From NCBI GenBank assembly GCA_009785875.1, contig WQUF01000077.1, forward strand, positions 1-7,431: a stretch of 7,431 nt of DNA. Direction: 5' to 3'. The notes under the pieces were generated by a model. The model did no database searches. It saw only the letters and a list, made by a program, of their open reading frames with translations, and was not told where the DNA came from. Positions 4,604 to 7,431 of this stretch are shown one piece after another; position 1 is the first letter of the stretch, and each line of letters starts with the position of its first letter. Origin of the DNA: Oscillospiraceae bacterium. Lineage in GTDB: Bacteria > Bacillota > Clostridia > Clostridiales > Clostridiaceae. The position numbers and the translations under genes were made by a program.

Positions 4604-6889
4604 ATGATTGTAGGAAAAAGTGTCCCTCGTGTCGATGCATATGATAAAGTAACAGGGCGTGCGAAATATACGGACGATTTAGTAGAAAAAAATGCTCTTA
4701 TCGGTAAAATATTGCATTCGACTATTGCAAATGGTCTTGTCACAAAAATGGATATAGAAGAAGCTATGAAAATACCTGGAGTTGTTAAAATCGTCACATG
4801 TTTTGATGTACCAAATATCCCATTCCCAACAGCAGGACATCCCTGGTCTACTGATCCACATCATCAGGATCCAAAAGACCGCCTTTTATTAAATAGAAGA
4901 GTAAGGCTATATGGAGATGACATTGCAGCAGTAATTGCTGAAGATGAGATAGCTGCAAGTCGGGCTATTCGTGCTATAAAGGTAGAATATGAAGAATATC
5001 CTGTGATCATAGATCCTATTGAATCCATGAAGGATGGTGTGAAACAGCTTCATGAAGATCGTCCTAACAATATATTAGGTCATCATTCTATTAAGGTGGG
5101 TGACTTTGATGAAGCAATAAAAGAAGAAGGGCTTATAAAAGTTGAAGGATGGTATAACACACCAATAGTGCAGCACTGCCACATTGAACCACCAATATCT
5201 TTTGCATATATGGAAGGTGGTCGTATAGTTATTGTATCATCTACTCAAATTCCGCATATAGTAAGACGTGTGGTAGGTCAAGCATTGGGTATTCCTTGGG
5301 GGAAAGTCCGCATTATAAAGCCATACATCGGTGGTGGATTTGGAAACAAGCAAGATGCCCTCTATGAACCATTAAATGCATTTTTAACCACTCAAGTTGG
5401 AGGAAGGTTAGTTAAGCTTGAGCTTTCCAGGGAAGAGACTTTCTTTGGCACCCGTGTTAGACATGGCATGAATATACATTTGACATCATATGTAAGACCA
5501 GATGGGCATTTAGTTGCCAGAAGCGGTGTATATTATTCAAATCAAGGAGCCTATGCTTCTCACGGTCACAGCATATGTTCAAAGTCCATGTCAGCATTTA
5601 TGCAACTATATAACGATCAGCACAAAAAAGTTGAAGGATATTCTGTTCACACTAACACTGCAACAGCAGGAGCAATGCGGGCATATGGGATCCCTCAGTC
5701 AATATTTGCCATCGAAAGCAATGCAGAGGACATAGCAACTACATTAGGTATGGATCCTATTAAGTATAGGCAGATGAATATGATGCCTGTAGGATATACC
5801 GATTCCTTTAGTAAAAACGTAAATTATTTTGATAGTTTAAATCAATGCATTGAAAAAGGCAAAGAATATATTAAATGGGACGAAAAAAGAGAAGATTACA
5901 AGAACCAAACTGGTCCAGTTAGACGTGGAGTAGGGATGGCTATTATTTGGTATAATACTGCAGTTTGGCCAATTGCTTTAGAAATATCATCCTGCCGCAT
6001 GGTCTTAAATCAAGATGGTTCTGTACAAATTCAGCTTGCTGAAACAGAAATAGGACAAGGTGCTGATACTGCTTTTGCACAGATGGCAGCTGAAACCTTG
6101 GGTATAAAATTTGAAGATGTACACACAGTTAGCACGCAGGATACCGATGTCACTCCTTTTGGAACAGGTGCCTATGCATCCAGACAAACTTATTTAGGAG
6201 GCATGGCAGTTAAAAAAGTCGCTCTAATGCTGAAGGAAAAGATCCTGAAACATGCAGAGGATCTTACTCGCATGAAAGCCTATAATCTGGATATAATAGA
6301 TGGAAACATCGTACTCAAATCAAACAATGATCAAAAGCTGATGACCCTTGGAGAGCTTGCTACAGAAGTATTATATAGCGTAGAACACTCTGAGCACATC
6401 ACTGCTGAAGCTACAGCACAATGCAAATCTAATGCGTATAGTTTTGGCTGCTCCTTTGCAGAGGTTGAAGTGGATATTCCCCTCGGCAAGGTTAAAATAT
6501 TGAATTTGATAAATGTCCACGATTGTGGTAAATTGATCAACCCTCAATTAGCTGAAGCTCAAGTCCATGGTGGAATGAGCATGGGTATTGGATTTGGACT
6601 CTCTGAACAATTGATATACGATAAAAAGACTGGAAGACTTTTAAATGATAATCTGCTGGATTATAAGCTTTCTACTACTATGGATCATCCGCATTTAGAG
6701 GCACAGTTTGTGGAAAACTATGAACCTACAAGTGCTTATGGTACAAAAGCTTTAGGAGAACCTCCTGCAGTTCCAGGAGCACCAGCTATTCGCAATGCTG
6801 TACTTAATGCAACTGGAGTTAAAGTTAACAGCATACCGTTAAGTCCCCATGTGCTTTTCCCTTTGTTTAAAGAAGCAGGATTAATATGA
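4604..6889 (+). CDS. xdhA: Xanthine dehydrogenase, molybdopterin-binding subunit XdhA
   Basis: The 761-residue product is the catalytic molybdopterin-cofactor subunit of a xanthine oxidase-family hydroxylase acting on purines such as hypoxanthine and xanthine. It aligns over its whole length with my recollection of E. coli XdhA (about 750 residues). Visible features are the N-terminal DKVTGRAKYTDD start (14-25), HCHIEP (191-196), TQIPHIVRRVVGQALGIPW (214-232), the cofactor-binding GGGFGNKQ (243-250), GAMRAYG (356-362), EIGQGAD (482-488), and ALGEPP (716-721), where Glu719 is the expected catalytic base. The ATG follows AGGAGGT at 4591-4597. The TGA stop overlaps the ribosome binding site of xdhB. 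No [2Fe-2S] or FAD domain is fused, so these come from separate subunits. The exact substrate, and whether it is a selenium-dependent form, cannot be told from this subunit alone. Confidence 0.95.
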   Translation: MIVGKSVPRVDAYDKVTGRAKYTDDLVEKNALIGKILHSTIANGLVTKMDIEEAMKIPGVVKIVTCFDVPNIPFPTAGHPWSTDPHHQDPKDRLLLNRRVRLYGDDIAAVIAEDEIAASRAIRAIKVEYEEYPVIIDPIESMKDGVKQLHEDRPNNILGHHSIKVGDFDEAIKEEGLIKVEGWYNTPIVQHCHIEPPISFAYMEGGRIVIVSSTQIPHIVRRVVGQALGIPWGKVRIIKPYIGGGFGNKQDALYEPLNAFLTTQVGGRLVKLELSREETFFGTRVRHGMNIHLTSYVRPDGHLVARSGVYYSNQGAYASHGHSICSKSMSAFMQLYNDQHKKVEGYSVHTNTATAGAMRAYGIPQSIFAIESNAEDIATTLGMDPIKYRQMNMMPVGYTDSFSKNVNYFDSLNQCIEKGKEYIKWDEKREDYKNQTGPVRRGVGMAIIWYNTAVWPIALEISSCRMVLNQDGSVQIQLAETEIGQGADTAFAQMAAETLGIKFEDVHTVSTQDTDVTPFGTGAYASRQTYLGGMAVKKVALMLKEKILKHAEDLTRMKAYNLDIIDGNIVLKSNNDQKLMTLGELATEVLYSVEHSEHITAEATAQCKSNAYSFGCSFAEVEVDIPLGKVKILNLINVHDCGKLINPQLAEAQVHGGMSMGIGFGLSEQLIYDKKTGRLLNDNLLDYKLSTTMDHPHLEAQFVENYEPTSAYGTKALGEPPAVPGAPAIRNAVLNATGVKVNSIPLSPHVLFPLFKEAGLI

Positions 6890-6902
6890 GGAGGTGGAAT
6901 CG

Positions 6903-7431
6903 ATGTACGATATTGAAGCGTTATATGAAGCTACTAGTGTAAAAGATGCTATAGAATTATTGCAAAAACATCCTAATGCGAAGATAATTGCAGGCGGAAG
7001 CGATGTCCTCATAGAAATTCGCGAAGGTAAACTTGCTGGATGTGAATTGGTAAGTATCTATAAATTAGATGAAATGCGTGGCGTTTCCATGGATGAAGAT
7101 GGTACTTTAAGAATTGGTGCGCTTACAAGTTTTTCACATATTACAAAGGATCCTCTTATTCAGAAATATTTTAATTGTTTAGGTGAAGCTGTTGATACAG
7201 TAGGTGGACCTCAGATTCGAAACATCGGTACAATAGGTGGGAACACTTGCAATGGTGTCACTTCAGCCGATTCAGCGTCAACTCTTATGGCTTATGATGC
7301 TATAATGGAAATCACTGGACCAAATGGAACAAGAAAGCTACCTATAAAGGAGTTTTATATAAAAGCAGGTAAGGTAGCTTTGGAACACGATGAGATATTG
7401 ACTGCTATATTAATAGAAGAGGATAGTTATA
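6903..7431 (+). CDS. xdhB: Xanthine dehydrogenase, FAD-binding subunit XdhB, truncated by right edge
   Basis: The first 176 residues are present and lack a stop; the family is about 290 residues. This subunit holds FAD and passes electrons from the iron-sulfur subunit to NAD+ or another acceptor. The two FAD-binding segments of the CO dehydrogenase flavoprotein family are visible: IAGGSDVLIEIR (29-40) and IRNIGTIGGNTCNG (105-118), followed by TSADSAS (120-126). GKVALEHDEIL (156-166) also resembles my recollection of E. coli XdhB. The ATG is set by AGGAGGT at 6889-6895, seven bases upstream, which begins on the last base of the xdhA stop. The 13-bp gap means co-transcription with xdhA. The [2Fe-2S] subunit gene xdhC would be expected next, beyond the window. 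Confidence 0.95.
   Translation, partial: MYDIEALYEATSVKDAIELLQKHPNAKIIAGGSDVLIEIREGKLAGCELVSIYKLDEMRGVSMDEDGTLRIGALTSFSHITKDPLIQKYFNCLGEAVDTVGGPQIRNIGTIGGNTCNGVTSADSASTLMAYDAIMEITGPNGTRKLPIKEFYIKAGKVALEHDEILTAILIEEDSY

Noticed and set aside
4543..4864. Minus-strand open frames overlapping the 5' end of xdhA.
   Set aside because: They are antisense to a gene with conserved family sequence throughout and show no recognisable domain.
5514..5735. A 73-codon plus-strand frame inside xdhA.
   Set aside because: It is an alternative reading frame of conserved coding DNA. The main frame is intact, so it is not a frameshift remnant.
6887..6889. The xdhA TGA stop as a possible selenocysteine codon, given selC nearby.
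   Set aside because: The codons after it spell the xdhB ribosome binding site, another in-frame TGA follows at once, and the protein already ends in AGLI, as I recall E. coli XdhA doing.

Overview
The window looks like chromosomal DNA from a low-GC, anaerobic Firmicute of the clostridial type. The grounds are AT-rich intergenic DNA, strong AGGAGG-type ribosome binding sites, an HPr kinase/phosphorylase, a DUF4349-like lipoprotein, a selenocysteine tRNA and a molybdenum hydroxylase operon. No species can be named from the sequence alone. I see no mobile element, CRISPR array, rRNA or phage gene.

Left part (1-3238), housekeeping. A CCA-adding tRNA nucleotidyltransferase gene on the minus strand runs off the left edge; its 5' end is at 796. 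A 130-bp divergent intergenic region follows, with near-consensus promoter elements facing both ways. On the plus strand come hprK (927-1844) and a 5-formyltetrahydrofolate cyclo-ligase gene (1834-2403). They overlap by 11 bp and are probably translationally coupled. A PHP-domain phosphoesterase gene (2393-3238, minus) converges on them, with its stop overlapping the cyclo-ligase stop by another 11 bp.

Middle part (3239-4603). A divergent intergenic region leads to a DUF4349-like membrane-anchored lipoprotein (3351-4271). Just downstream is a complete tRNA-Sec gene (selC, anticodon UCA, 4298-4394). Its likely promoter starts inside the last codons of the lipoprotein gene, and a hairpin plus T-tract terminator follows it. 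The remaining sequence up to 4603 is AT-rich and holds a possible promoter and an inverted repeat ahead of xdhA.

Right part (4604-7431). xdhA encodes the molybdopterin-binding subunit of a xanthine dehydrogenase-type hydroxylase. It is followed after 13 bp by the 5' part of xdhB, the FAD-binding subunit, which is cut by the right edge. The order matches the xdhA-xdhB-xdhC layout known from E. coli, so a [2Fe-2S] subunit gene is expected just outside the window. Together they would oxidise purines such as hypoxanthine or xanthine.

The most notable point is selC directly upstream of a molybdenum hydroxylase operon. Some members of this enzyme family in anaerobes carry a labile, non-selenocysteine selenium cofactor. 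Two uses of selenium may therefore be neighbours here, but the sequence shows adjacency only.
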